Part shown: in pieces, positions 8,359 through 15,732 of the stretch | How the letters are laid out: the number at the start of each line of letters is the position of its first letter | Numbering within the stretch: position 1 is the stretch's first letter | Origin: an uncultured Euryhalocaulis sp. | GTDB lineage: Bacteria; Pseudomonadota; Alphaproteobacteria; Caulobacterales; Maricaulaceae | Direction: 5' to 3' | Assembly (NCBI GenBank): GCA_913055605.1 | Contig: CAJXKJ010000029.1 | Coordinates: 1 to 35,405 of the forward strand | Length of the DNA stretch: 35,405 nucleotides | Notes under the pieces: model-generated | Database searches by the model: none | The model's input: only the letters and a program-made list of their open reading frames with translations | Told to the model about the DNA's origin: nothing | Position numbers and translations under genes: made by a program

Positions 8359-8417
8359 CGCGGGCGCCCCTGCGGCGCTGTATCCCGCCCTGTGATTGGG
8401 ATTGGCGCCCGCGTTGA
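8355..8417. repeat. Perfect 14-bp inverted repeat, 35-bp spacer, between PBP and etfB
   Basis: Left arm TCAACGCGGGCGCC (8355-8368) is the exact reverse complement of the right arm GGCGCCCGCGTTGA (8404-8417). Centre-to-centre distance is 49 bp. The right arm overlaps a possible etfB -35 element and the left arm overlaps the CtrA-like box, so it may be an operator bound at two sites, or a long-loop stem in an early transcript. Confidence 0.75.
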
Positions 8418-8442
8418 TTCACTCGCGGGGCCGCTTTAGGGT
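8414..8442 (+). promoter_or_regulatory. Possible promoter of etfBA
   Basis: TTGATT (8414-8419) and TAGGGT (8437-8442) are spaced by 17 bases, about 70 bp before the etfB start. The -10 match is poor, so this is only a tentative assignment. Confidence 0.25.
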
Positions 8443-8513
8443 CCGCCCGCGCCGCCGGGGACATCCCGCCCGGCGCGCGTTTTCCTCGTCCGAAACATGA
8501 AGGCGACGACGCC

Positions 8514-9260
8514 ATGAAAGTTCTGGTCCCGGTCAAGCGCGTGCTCGACGCCAATATCAAGGTGCGGGTGAAGGCCGACGAAAGCGGGGTCGAACTGGCC
8601 AATGTGAAGATGTCCATGAATCCGTTCGACGAAATCGCCGTCGAACAGGCCGTGCGGATGCAGGAAGACGGCACCGCCAGCGAGGTCGTGGCCGTCTCCA
8701 TCGGGCCGGAAAAGGCGCAGGAGACGCTGCGCGCCGCGCTCGCCATGGGCGCGGACCGCGCGATCCTCATCAAGACCGACGCGGACCCGGAGCCGCTGGC
8801 GGTCGCCAAGATCCTGGCCAAGATCGCCGCGGACGAGAGCCCGGACCTGGTCATCATGGGCAAGCAGGCGATCGACGACGATTCCAACGCCACCGGCCAG
8901 ATGCTGGCCGCGCTGATGGACTGGCCGCAGGCCACCTTCGCCAGCAAAGTGGAGATCGCGGACGGCGCGGCGACGGTGACGCGGGAAATCGACGGCGGCC
9001 TGCAGACGGTCAAAGTCCAGCTGCCCGCCGTGGTGACCACCGATCTGCGCCTGAACGAGCCGCGCTTCGCCTCCCTGCCCAATATCATGAAGGCGAAGAA
9101 GAAGCCGTTGGACGTCAGGGAGGCCGCCGAGACCGGCGTCGACCTGGCCCCGCGCCTCTCCGTGGTGAAGGTGACCGAGCCGCCGGCGCGGCAGAAGGGC
9201 GAGATCGTGGAATCCGCCGAAGAGCTTGTCGCGAAGCTGAAAGCCAAGGGAGTGATCTGA
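8514..9260 (+). CDS. etfB: Electron transfer flavoprotein beta subunit
   Basis: EtfB (248 residues) forms with EtfA the soluble heterodimer that carries electrons from acyl-CoA and other flavin dehydrogenases to ETF:quinone oxidoreductase. The sequence opens [20 protein letters not shown], contains [16 protein letters not shown] and the AMP/nucleotide-binding region [16 protein letters not shown] followed by VTREIDGG, all standard EtfB motifs, and the length is normal. The stop TGA shares its A with the ATG of etfA (TGATG), so translation is coupled. The upstream region is shared with the divergent PBP gene. Confidence 0.97.
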   Translation: MKVLVPVKRVLDANIKVRVKADESGVELANVKMSMNPFDEIAVEQAVRMQEDGTASEVVAVSIGPEKAQETLRAALAMGADRAILIKTDADPEPLAVAKILAKIAADESPDLVIMGKQAIDDDSNATGQMLAALMDWPQATFASKVEIADGAATVTREIDGGLQTVKVQLPAVVTTDLRLNEPRFASLPNIMKAKKKPLDVREAAETGVDLAPRLSVVKVTEPPARQKGEIVESAEELVAKLKAKGVI

Positions 9261-10195
9261 TGGCGGTTCTGGTCGTCGCCGAACACGACAACGCTTCGCT
9301 GAACGAGGCGACGCTGAAAGCCGTGACCGCCGCCAGGGCGCTGTCCGGCGATATCGACGTCCTGGTCGCGGGCGAAGGCGCGCAGGGCGCCGCCGACGCC
9401 GCCGCGAAGATCGAGGGCGTGCGCAAGGTGCTGCTGGCCGAGGCCGCGCCGCTGAAAAACCGCCTGGCCGAGGCGATGGAGCAGACAATCCTGCCGCTGA
9501 TGGACGGATATGACGCGCTGGTCAGCCCGGCGACGACGGCTGGGAAGAATTTTTCCCCCCGCGTGGCGGCGAAGCTGGACGTGATGCATCTGTCCGACGT
9601 GTCGGGGATCGAGGGCGACCGGTTCACCCGCCCGATCTATGCCGGCAACGCGATGATGACCGTCACCAGCGCCGACGCGAAAAAGGTGCTGACCGTGCGC
9701 ACCACCGCGTTCGACGCCGCCCCGGCCGAGGGCGGCTCTGCGGCGGTGGAGACGGTGAGCCCGGACCTGTCGGCGCTGAAGAGCGAGTTCGTGTCCGAGG
9801 CGCTGTCCGAAAGCGAGCGCCCGGAACTGGCCAGCGCCAAGGTCGTGATCTCCGGCGGGCGCGGCATGGGCAGCGGCGAGAATTTCAAGATGCTGGAGAA
9901 CCTGGCCGACAAGCTCGGCGCGGCGATGGGCGCCAGCCGCGCGGCGGTGGACGCGGGCTTCGTGCCGAACGACTGGCAGGTCGGCCAGACCGGCAAGGTC
10001 GTGGCGCCGGACCTCTATATCGCCGTCGGCATTTCCGGCGCGATCCAGCATCTGGCCGGCATGAAGGACTCCAAGGTCATCGTCGCGATCAACAAGGACG
10101 AGGAGGCGCCGATCTTCGGCGTCGCCGATTACGGCCTGGTCGCCGACCTGTTCGACGCCGTCCCCGCCTTCGAAGCCGCGCTGGACAAGGCCTAG
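9260..10195 (+). CDS. etfA: Electron transfer flavoprotein alpha subunit
   Basis: EtfA (311 residues) binds the FAD of the ETF heterodimer. The N-terminal domain starts [11 protein letters not shown]; the C-terminal FAD-binding domain has [33 protein letters not shown], the signature [17 protein letters not shown] and [21 protein letters not shown], all characteristic of EtfA. It is the second gene of the etfBA pair with a one-base overlap. Its TAG overlaps the stop codon of the convergent PH-like gene by the four bases CTAG (10192-10195). In related bacteria a 3-hydroxybutyryl-CoA dehydrogenase gene often follows; it is absent here. Confidence 0.97.
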   Translation: MAVLVVAEHDNASLNEATLKAVTAARALSGDIDVLVAGEGAQGAADAAAKIEGVRKVLLAEAAPLKNRLAEAMEQTILPLMDGYDALVSPATTAGKNFSPRVAAKLDVMHLSDVSGIEGDRFTRPIYAGNAMMTVTSADAKKVLTVRTTAFDAAPAEGGSAAVETVSPDLSALKSEFVSEALSESERPELASAKVVISGGRGMGSGENFKMLENLADKLGAAMGASRAAVDAGFVPNDWQVGQTGKVVAPDLYIAVGISGAIQHLAGMKDSKVIVAINKDEEAPIFGVADYGLVADLFDAVPAFEAALDKA

Positions 10196-10764
10196 GGTCC
10201 GACCCGTCCGCTCTGGACGTAGCGGATCGCCATGGCAGCCAATCCCGCATCCGCAATTCGTTCGAAGCAGAACGGATGCCAGGGCTTGCGCATCAGCCCA
10301 CGACGCTCCGCATCCCACATCGGTTTGGAAAACCCACCCGGACCGATCATGAGCGATTGTCCGGTCTGTCCTGAAGGCCCGGCTCGCAGCTGCGTGTCAA
10401 GCGTGATGGATTGTGACGTTGCGAACGTCCTGAAGACTCCGGAAACGATGATCGCCCGGCGGTCTGTGACGGCGTAGACCATCCCGCGCCGGTCAATCGC
10501 ATCGAGCACATATTTGCCGCAGGTCGCGTAGAGCGCGAAGGCCAGAAACGGCAGGTAAAAAATAGACGAGATCAGAGTCACGCTGTCCTGCGCCGCTTCA
10601 CGCACCATGAAGGGCAGCCAGCCGATCACAATCGCCGACCATGGCCAGACAAAAATCCCAAAGATGAGATCGTAGCGGCGGACGATCAGCCCGCCCGGCG
10701 GATGGCCGGTCCAGAGGATGCGCTCCCCCGGCTCCAGATAGGACTGCACATCCGCGCGGGTCAT
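10192..10764 (-). CDS. PH-domain-like (bPH) membrane protein
   Basis: A 190-residue protein starting MTRADVQSYLEPGERILWTG, then two transmembrane helices (about 35-55 and 65-88), then the segment GMVYAVTDRRAIIVSG, the usual beta-strand pair of bacterial PH (bPH/DUF304-like) domains. The family has no firm biochemical role. An upstream in-frame start at 10947 would run through the divergent YqaE gene and is rejected. Base composition and codon use look less GC-biased than the neighbours, suggesting recent acquisition or relaxed codon use. It converges on etfA with overlapping stop codons. Confidence 0.72.
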   Translation of the reverse strand: MTRADVQSYLEPGERILWTGHPPGGLIVRRYDLIFGIFVWPWSAIVIGWLPFMVREAAQDSVTLISSIFYLPFLAFALYATCGKYVLDAIDRRGMVYAVTDRRAIIVSGVFRTFATSQSITLDTQLRAGPSGQTGQSLMIGPGGFSKPMWDAERRGLMRKPWHPFCFERIADAGLAAMAIRYVQSGRVGP

Positions 10765-10855
10765 CCGCCCCTCCCCGAATCCGATTGGGCCCGAGGGCGG
10801 GCGGGAAGACAAGGCCGGGCAAGGAACCCGGGCCCGCGCCGCCCGTTTGAGGGGC

Positions 10856-11029
10856 ATGGACATTATCCGCATTCTTGTCGCGATCCTGCTGCCGCCGCTG
10901 GGCGTGTTCCTGCAGGTCGGGCTGGGCCTGCAATTCTGGCTCAACATCCTTCTGACGCTGCTGGGCTATATCCCGGGCATCATCCACGCGGTGTGGGTGA
11001 TCCTGCGCGAGCCCCGGCCGGCGGTCTGA
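10856..11029 (+). CDS. YqaE/Pmp3 family small membrane protein
   Basis: A 57-residue protein made of two hydrophobic helices joined by a short loop. MDIIRILVAILLPPLGVFLQ and the second half LLTLLGYIPGIIHAVWVI match the Pmp3/YqaE (UPF0057) pattern. Eukaryotic Pmp3 affects membrane potential and salt tolerance; bacterial members are often stress-linked, with no mechanism known. The ATG at 10856 follows GAGGGG; a TTG three codons earlier is possible but less likely. It is divergent from the PH-like gene (91 bp gap) and 18 bases ahead of the DUF4112 gene, probably one transcript. Confidence 0.88.
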   Translation: MDIIRILVAILLPPLGVFLQVGLGLQFWLNILLTLLGYIPGIIHAVWVILREPRPAV

Positions 11030-11047
11030 CCCGGTGAGGCTGATCCG

Positions 11048-11443
11048 ATGAGCGCCGCCGCCGACGGGCGCCCGTATGGCGAGCCGCTGCAGGGCGAAGT
11101 CATGGCGCCGGTGGAGCACGAAAACGCCGTGCGCCAGGCCGAGGCCATCGCAAAAATTTTCGACACGCAGTTCCGCATCGCGGGGGTGCCATTCGGCCTG
11201 GACGCCATCATCGGCCTGATCCCGGTGGTCGGCGACGTGGCGAGCGGCGCCGTCGGCCTGTATTTCCTGAAACTGGCCAAGGAAATCGACCTGCCGAAGC
11301 ACAAGATGGCGATCATGATCGCCAATATCGGCGTCGACACCGCGATCGGCTCCGTCCCGCTGGTCGGCGACCTGTTCGACATCGGCTGGCGCGCGCACCG
11401 GCGCAACGCCAAAATCCTGCGCAAGCACATCACCCGCAAATAG
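11048..11443 (+). CDS. DUF4112-domain membrane protein
   Basis: A 131-residue protein. The segments FGLDAIIGLIPVVGDVASG and IGSVPLVGDLFDIGWRAHRRN are the two IP-x-GD repeats that define DUF4112; each sits in a hydrophobic hairpin that probably dips into or crosses the membrane. The N-terminal 20 residues are variable. No function is known for the family. It lies directly behind the YqaE gene and is followed by a strong hairpin terminator. Confidence 0.88.
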   Translation: MSAAADGRPYGEPLQGEVMAPVEHENAVRQAEAIAKIFDTQFRIAGVPFGLDAIIGLIPVVGDVASGAVGLYFLKLAKEIDLPKHKMAIMIANIGVDTAIGSVPLVGDLFDIGWRAHRRNAKILRKHITRK

Positions 11444-11444
11444 A

Positions 11445-11470
11445 AACGGCGGCCCCGAAGGGCCGCCGTT
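11445..11470 (+). terminator. Terminator hairpin of the YqaE-DUF4112 transcript
   Basis: A perfect 10-bp stem (AACGGCGGCC at 11445-11454, GGCCGCCGTT at 11461-11470) with a six-base loop begins two bases after the DUF4112 stop codon. The downstream flank CAAGATTTGG has no strong T-run. Confidence 0.72.
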
Positions 11471-11479
11471 CAAGATTTG

Positions 11480-11509
11480 GGCGGCGGTCCCTTGAGGGGG
11501 ACCGCCGCC
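11480..11509 (-). terminator. Terminator hairpin of the PfpI gene
   Basis: A perfect 12-bp stem (GGCGGCGGTCCC at 11480-11491, GGGACCGCCGCC at 11498-11509) with a six-base loop lies 68 bases downstream of the PfpI stop on the minus strand. With the preceding hairpin it forms a back-to-back pair between two converging genes. Confidence 0.65.
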
Positions 11510-11576
11510 TTGGCCCCTCGCCGGAATCCGGGGGAGGACGGCGGCGAGGGACGCGTTTGGAATTTTTCGAAGAGGC

Positions 11577-12137
11577 TCAGGCCGCCTGGCGGCGGTGTTT
11601 GCCCTCGCCGATCTCCTCGATCAGCTTGGCGTTGAAGGCCGGGATGTCGTCCGGCTTGCGCGAGGTGACGAGGCCGCCATCGACCACGACCGCTTCGTCG
11701 CGGACCTTCGCGCCGGCCAGCTCCAGATCCGGCTGGACGGTCTTGAACGCCGTCATCGTGCGGCCCTCGCACACCCGCGCGGTCATCAGGACCTGCGGCC
11801 CGTGGCAGATCGCGCCGACCGGCTTTTTCTGGGTGAAGAAGTCCTGCACGAAATCGATCACGTCCGGATCGCCGCGCAGATGGTCCGGGTTGAACAGGCC
11901 GCCCGGGATGACCAGCGCGTCGTAATCGGCGGCGCGGACGTCCTTCACCGCCTTGTCGACCTTTGCTGTGCGCGACTTGTCCATGTGCTTGAAGCCCTGG
12001 ATGTCGCCGGTCTTCAGGCTGACGACCTCCACGCGCGCGCAGGCGTCTTCCAGCGCCTGTTTCGGGTCGAAGAACTCGGATTCCTCGAACCCGTCCGCGA
12101 CCAGGATCGCCACTGTGGTTCCGGTGATGTCGCCCAT
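11577..12137 (-). CDS. DJ-1/PfpI family protein (type 1 glutamine amidotransferase-like)
   Basis: A 186-residue DJ-1/PfpI protein. It opens with VAILVADGFEESEF, carrying the conserved Glu near residue 18, and has the nucleophile elbow AICHGPQVL with Cys111 followed by His112. The segment LVIPGGLFNPDHLRGD is also typical. Members are described as proteases, glyoxalases/deglycases or stress chaperones; the activity cannot be read from the sequence. The start at 12137 is chosen because GGAGGA lies six bases upstream; longer in-frame starts give an unconserved Arg/Gly-rich N-terminus. It lies downstream of the first TonB receptor, with a terminator in between. Confidence 0.9.
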   Translation of the reverse strand: MGDITGTTVAILVADGFEESEFFDPKQALEDACARVEVVSLKTGDIQGFKHMDKSRTAKVDKAVKDVRAADYDALVIPGGLFNPDHLRGDPDVIDFVQDFFTQKKPVGAICHGPQVLMTARVCEGRTMTAFKTVQPDLELAGAKVRDEAVVVDGGLVTSRKPDDIPAFNAKLIEEIGEGKHRRQAA

Positions 12138-12264
12138 GGCCCATCCTCCAATTGATCTTCCGGCGGGATGTTTCCCGCCCCGGACCAACGAGGGGCCGGC
12201 GCGCCCCGTTCCACGCGGCCGGGCGCCAAATGCAGATGGATAAAGAGTCACGTTTCAAACGAAA

Positions 12265-12290
12265 CGGAGGGCCGGTTTCCCGGCCCTCCG
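12265..12290 (-). terminator. Intrinsic terminator of the Oar-like receptor gene
   Basis: A perfect 11-bp stem (CGGAGGGCCGG at 12265-12275, CCGGCCCTCCG at 12280-12290) with a four-base loop lies 28 bases past the receptor stop codon. On the minus strand it is followed by TTTCGTTT. Confidence 0.85.
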
Positions 12291-12318
12291 CGCGCTGCGT
12301 CTTCTGTTCGGAAGAGGA

Positions 12319-15300
12319 CTAGAACTCGTAACGCAGGCCCATCCGGAGCGTCCAGAAGGACACGTCGCCGACGCGGCTTTCCGGAGTGGGATAGAAGAAG
12401 TTCTCGTAGACGTAGCTGCCCGTCGCCGGGTCGATGGAGGCCTCGACCACGCCCGAGGATTGCGGGAAGGGCGACTGGTAGAGAACGCCCCAGGAGTCGT
12501 CGATCATGTTGGCGACATTCTCGATGACCAGGAAGCCGGCCGTCTTGTGGCCGCCCATGACGCCCGGGAATTCCTGTTCGATCCGCAGGTCGAACTTGTT
12601 GGTCCAGGAGCCGTCGATGGAGTTCCGCGGGGCGATCATGCCGCGATCCAGCTCGTACTCGTCGATGAAGGCGTTGAAGCCCGCCAGGTCGAAGCCCGCG
12701 TCATAGGTGACGCCGGCGTCGTTCAGCTCCGGCACGTAGAGCAGGTGGGCGTAGATCTGGCCGTCGCCGAACATGTCGGACGAGGCGTTGTTGAAGGTGA
12801 AGGAGTAGGGCCGCGACTGGAACGCCTGGCCGAACAGCGTGAAGCGCGTGGCGAAATCGCCGAAGAAATTGTGCTCATAGCTGATCGAGCCGGTGAAGCG
12901 GTGCGGGATCTCGTAGTTCGAGGTCGCCTCTTCCGGATTGTTGAGGTCGGAGGCGGTGCGGTTCACCCAGTTCGAGAACGCCACCGAGGAGGTCATCGGG
13001 TTGACGTCGGTGGAGTCGACGAAGGCGTAGGCCAGCGACCAGTCGAGGCCGAACTCATACTCCTTGGACAGGGCCAGCGAGGCCACGAACTGCTCCCCGC
13101 CGTCGCTGTTGGTCAGGATGAAGTCGTTGTCGAAGCCGCGGGTGGAGCAGGCGGCGCTGGACGGATCGGCGACGCAGTCGGCGTCCGAGAAATCCACCCG
13201 GCGATAGATCGGGCGGCCGTCCGGCGCGGTCCCGACCTGAGCCAGCGTGGCGTCGACGATCTGGGCGGCTTCCTTCGATTTGGAATACAGCAGGTCGGCC
13301 ATGACCGTGTACTCGCCGCCGAAGCCCGGCAGATAGAGGTCGTAGACTGCGCCCAGGGCGAATTTCCATTCGGCCGGGATGTCGAAATCCGGGTCGATGG
13401 CGTTGACCGCGCTGTCGGCGGTGGCCGCGGCGACGGCGTCGTACATGGAGGTCGGGATCCCGTAGATCGGACGGCCCGCGCCGCCTTCGTCCTGGGTCAT
13501 CGGCTCCACGAACAGATTGTCGATCACCGGCGGGCGGTATTGCAGGGCGATCTGGCTGATGCCGTCGTTCTGGTAGGAGTTGGCGACCCAGACATTCGGG
13601 TTGCCGCCCGAATACAGGCCGGCGCCGCCATGGACGGACAGCCGGTCGGTCGCGGTCCAGTCGAAGCCGAAGCGCGGCTGCAGCAGCGACTTGCCGTCCA
13701 AATTCTCGGTATTGTCGAAGCCGTTCCGGGCCAGGAAGTTCGGGTTCAGCGTCGGCACGTCGTCGTTCGAGTACCACTCGTAACGAAGGCCGGCGGTGAA
13801 GGAGAAGTCGCCGTAGTCGAACTGGTCCTGCGCGTACAGCGTGTTGACGTCGTAGCTGAACTCGGCGGCCAGGTCCGTCGGCTCGTTCGTGCCGGCGGCG
13901 TTGTTGTAATAGATGCGCGCCGCGTCGCCCGCCGCGAAGTCCGCGATGGAGTTGAAGCGGAACTCGCCCTCGGTGTGCTGAACGAACAGGTTGTAGATGT
14001 CGTAGGTCAGCCGCTCGCCGCCCACCGTGATGAGGTGGTTGTCGAGCTGGTAGTTGGCCGCCAGCTTCATGTTCAGCGACGTGTAGTCGAGAGCGTTGGA
14101 GTGGCGGGAGTCGTCCGCGCCCAGATAGATCGTGTTGCCGCTGTCGGAGATCTGGACTTCGCCGAAGTCGGTGCCGTTCACCGAGGCCTGGGTGAAGTCG
14201 ACGTCGTTATAGGCGACGCGCAGCTCGGTGGAGAAATTGTTCGTCCAGTCGGAGAAGATCTGGCCCGAATAGGCGTTCAGGTCGGCGCCGCGATTGTACA
14301 GGTGGTTGTAGTATTCGAACTCTGAATTGTCGCCGTCCGACTCGGTCAGGTTCAGCGCGCTGTTATAGTTGTAGGTGAAGGCCGCGCGGTGCTGGTCGGT
14401 GATGTTCCAGTCCAGGCGGACCAGGAATTTCTCGTCCTCCGCCGGGGAGTTGGCCGGCGTGCCGCCCGGGTCGTAGCCATAGATATTGTTCGCGATGTCC
14501 GCGATCTGGTTGTACTCGGCGATCGTGAAGCCCGCGACCTCGTTCGCCGCGCCGGAGCCGGCGGGGCCGCGGAAGAACAGGTTCTGGCCCTCGAACTTCT
14601 CGTAGGCGGCGAAGAAGAACAGCTTGTCCTTGATGATCGGGCCGCCGAACGTGGCGCCGTAGCGCTTCTCGTCGAAGTCCGGGACATAGACGTTCACGTC
14701 CTCGATCGAGTGACCGCGAAGCCCGTTGTCGGTGTAGTCGAAGAAGGCCGACCCGTGGAATTCGTTGGAGCCGGACTTGGTGACCGCGTTGATGTTACAG
14801 GCGGTGAAGCCGCCGTACTGGACGTCGAACGGCGCCAGCTCCACCGACACCTGGGAGATGGCGTCGTAGGGGAACGGCATGCGCTCGGTCGGGTAGCCGT
14901 TGGAGTTCAGGCCGAACCCGTCGTTCAGGCCGATGCCGTCGACGGTCAGGCTGTTGAAGCGCGGGTGCGCGCCGGCACACTGAATTGAGTCCGCGAAGCT
15001 TTCGTCCAGATAGATGCGCGGGTCCTGGCGGATGATGTCCTTCAGGTCGCGGTTGATGGCGGGGGATTCGGCCAGATCCTCCAGCGTGAAGGTGGCCGAG
15101 GGGCCGGTCGCGGTCTGGGCCACGACCTGGGAGGCGGTCACGACGACCACGTCCATGCCGGCCGCCGCCGCGTCCAGGCGCAGGCTGAGGTCCGCGGTGT
15201 CGCCCAGGGTCAGGAAGACGCCGTCCACGCGCGCGGACTGGAATTCCGCGGCGCCGACCTCGACGCTGTAGGGGCCGCCGACATTCAGGTTCTGCAGGGT

Positions 15301-15513
15301 GAACTGGCCCGAGCCATCCGTGGTCAGCGCGCGGCGCGTGCCCGTGCGGGTGTCGGTGACGATGACGCTGGCGCCGGAAACCGGCGCGCCGGACGGGCCG
15401 GAAACGAAACCGCGGATCGCGGACGTGGTTTCCTGGGCGTGGGCCTCGATAACGGCGCCGGACGCCAGCGCCAGGCCCGCCGCGGAAGCCGCGAGAGTGT
15501 TGCGGAAGTTCAT
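12319..15513 (-). CDS. Oar-like TonB-dependent receptor with N-terminal carboxypeptidase-regulatory domain
   Basis: A 1064-residue outer-membrane protein. A signal peptide (1-26, ending AHA) is followed by a CarboxypepD_reg/Cna-B-like domain (about 30-115: IRGFVSGPSGAPVSGASVIV), a TonB-box-like DVVVVTAS, a plug domain (VDGIGLNDGFG, NINAVTKSGSNEFHGS) and a large beta-barrel ending in Tyr-Glu-Phe; the terminal Phe is the normal barrel-assembly signal. The domain order matches Oar-type receptors; the ligand is unknown. In Myxococcus an Oar protein has been linked to protein secretion rather than uptake, so a transport direction should not be assumed. The ATG at 15513 is preceded by AGGGGA. The 5' leader holds an intrinsic-terminator-like structure 23 bases before the start. 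Confidence 0.93.
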   Translation of the reverse strand: MNFRNTLAASAAGLALASGAVIEAHAQETTSAIRGFVSGPSGAPVSGASVIVTDTRTGTRRALTTDGSGQFTLQNLNVGGPYSVEVGAAEFQSARVDGVFLTLGDTADLSLRLDAAAAGMDVVVVTASQVVAQTATGPSATFTLEDLAESPAINRDLKDIIRQDPRIYLDESFADSIQCAGAHPRFNSLTVDGIGLNDGFGLNSNGYPTERMPFPYDAISQVSVELAPFDVQYGGFTACNINAVTKSGSNEFHGSAFFDYTDNGLRGHSIEDVNVYVPDFDEKRYGATFGGPIIKDKLFFFAAYEKFEGQNLFFRGPAGSGAANEVAGFTIAEYNQIADIANNIYGYDPGGTPANSPAEDEKFLVRLDWNITDQHRAAFTYNYNSALNLTESDGDNSEFEYYNHLYNRGADLNAYSGQIFSDWTNNFSTELRVAYNDVDFTQASVNGTDFGEVQISDSGNTIYLGADDSRHSNALDYTSLNMKLAANYQLDNHLITVGGERLTYDIYNLFVQHTEGEFRFNSIADFAAGDAARIYYNNAAGTNEPTDLAAEFSYDVNTLYAQDQFDYGDFSFTAGLRYEWYSNDDVPTLNPNFLARNGFDNTENLDGKSLLQPRFGFDWTATDRLSVHGGAGLYSGGNPNVWVANSYQNDGISQIALQYRPPVIDNLFVEPMTQDEGGAGRPIYGIPTSMYDAVAAATADSAVNAIDPDFDIPAEWKFALGAVYDLYLPGFGGEYTVMADLLYSKSKEAAQIVDATLAQVGTAPDGRPIYRRVDFSDADCVADPSSAACSTRGFDNDFILTNSDGGEQFVASLALSKEYEFGLDWSLAYAFVDSTDVNPMTSSVAFSNWVNRTASDLNNPEEATSNYEIPHRFTGSISYEHNFFGDFATRFTLFGQAFQSRPYSFTFNNASSDMFGDGQIYAHLLYVPELNDAGVTYDAGFDLAGFNAFIDEYELDRGMIAPRNSIDGSWTNKFDLRIEQEFPGVMGGHKTAGFLVIENVANMIDDSWGVLYQSPFPQSSGVVEASIDPATGSYVYENFFYPTPESRVGDVSFWTLRMGLRYEF

Positions 15514-15535
15514 GGAAAGGATCCCCTGAGTGCTC

Positions 15536-15568
15536 AAAAAAACAGGGCCCGGCGCAAGCGCCGAACCC
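15536..15568 (-). terminator. Terminator-like hairpin with T-run inside the receptor 5' leader
   Basis: Read on the minus strand, a stem with nine of eleven paired positions (15568-15545; inner part CGGCG, CTTG loop, CGCCG) is followed by TG and seven T (15542-15536). The start codon of the Oar-like receptor follows 22 bases later. No minus-strand gene ends upstream, so the structure looks like an attenuator, or the end of a small RNA, and not the terminator of a neighbouring gene. Confidence 0.75.
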
Positions 15569-15603
15569 GCCCCTGGGGATCGCATCTACGCCCGCTGTTT
15601 GAC

Positions 15604-15627
15604 GGTTCGCGGACGCATCCGTGAACC
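15604..15627 (-). promoter_or_regulatory. Second hairpin in the receptor leader
   Basis: GGTTCGCGGA (15604-15613) pairs with TCCGTGAACC (15618-15627) at nine of ten positions (the last as a wobble) across a four-base loop, 36 bases upstream of the terminator-like hairpin. It could be an operator or a structural element of the leader RNA. Confidence 0.45.
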
Positions 15628-15732
15628 TTCTTCGCACGCGCGATGACAAACATATTGCGCTGCACAAATGCCACAGCGGCGGCTTTCGCGGCGCTGGATG
15701 CGCCGGAGCGGAGCGCGTAAGGAAAGCGTGCG

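Noticed and set aside
8497-8517. Six-codon mini-ORF (MKATTP) ending in ATGA over the etfB start
   Set aside because: The overlap is neat, but the sequence has no regulatory residue pattern and such a short frame is expected by chance; its AAGGCGAC may simply serve as the etfB ribosome-binding site.
12460-14325. A 621-codon plus-strand frame opposite the Oar-like receptor
   Set aside because: Same reason: a GC-driven shadow with repetitive Val/Arg/Gly composition, no start signal and no recognisable domain.
15514-15732. Cobalamin riboswitch in the leader of the Oar-like receptor
   Set aside because: The leader has a terminator-like hairpin, but I find no B12-box-like segment and the known conserved core could not be placed in the about 160 bases upstream of it.
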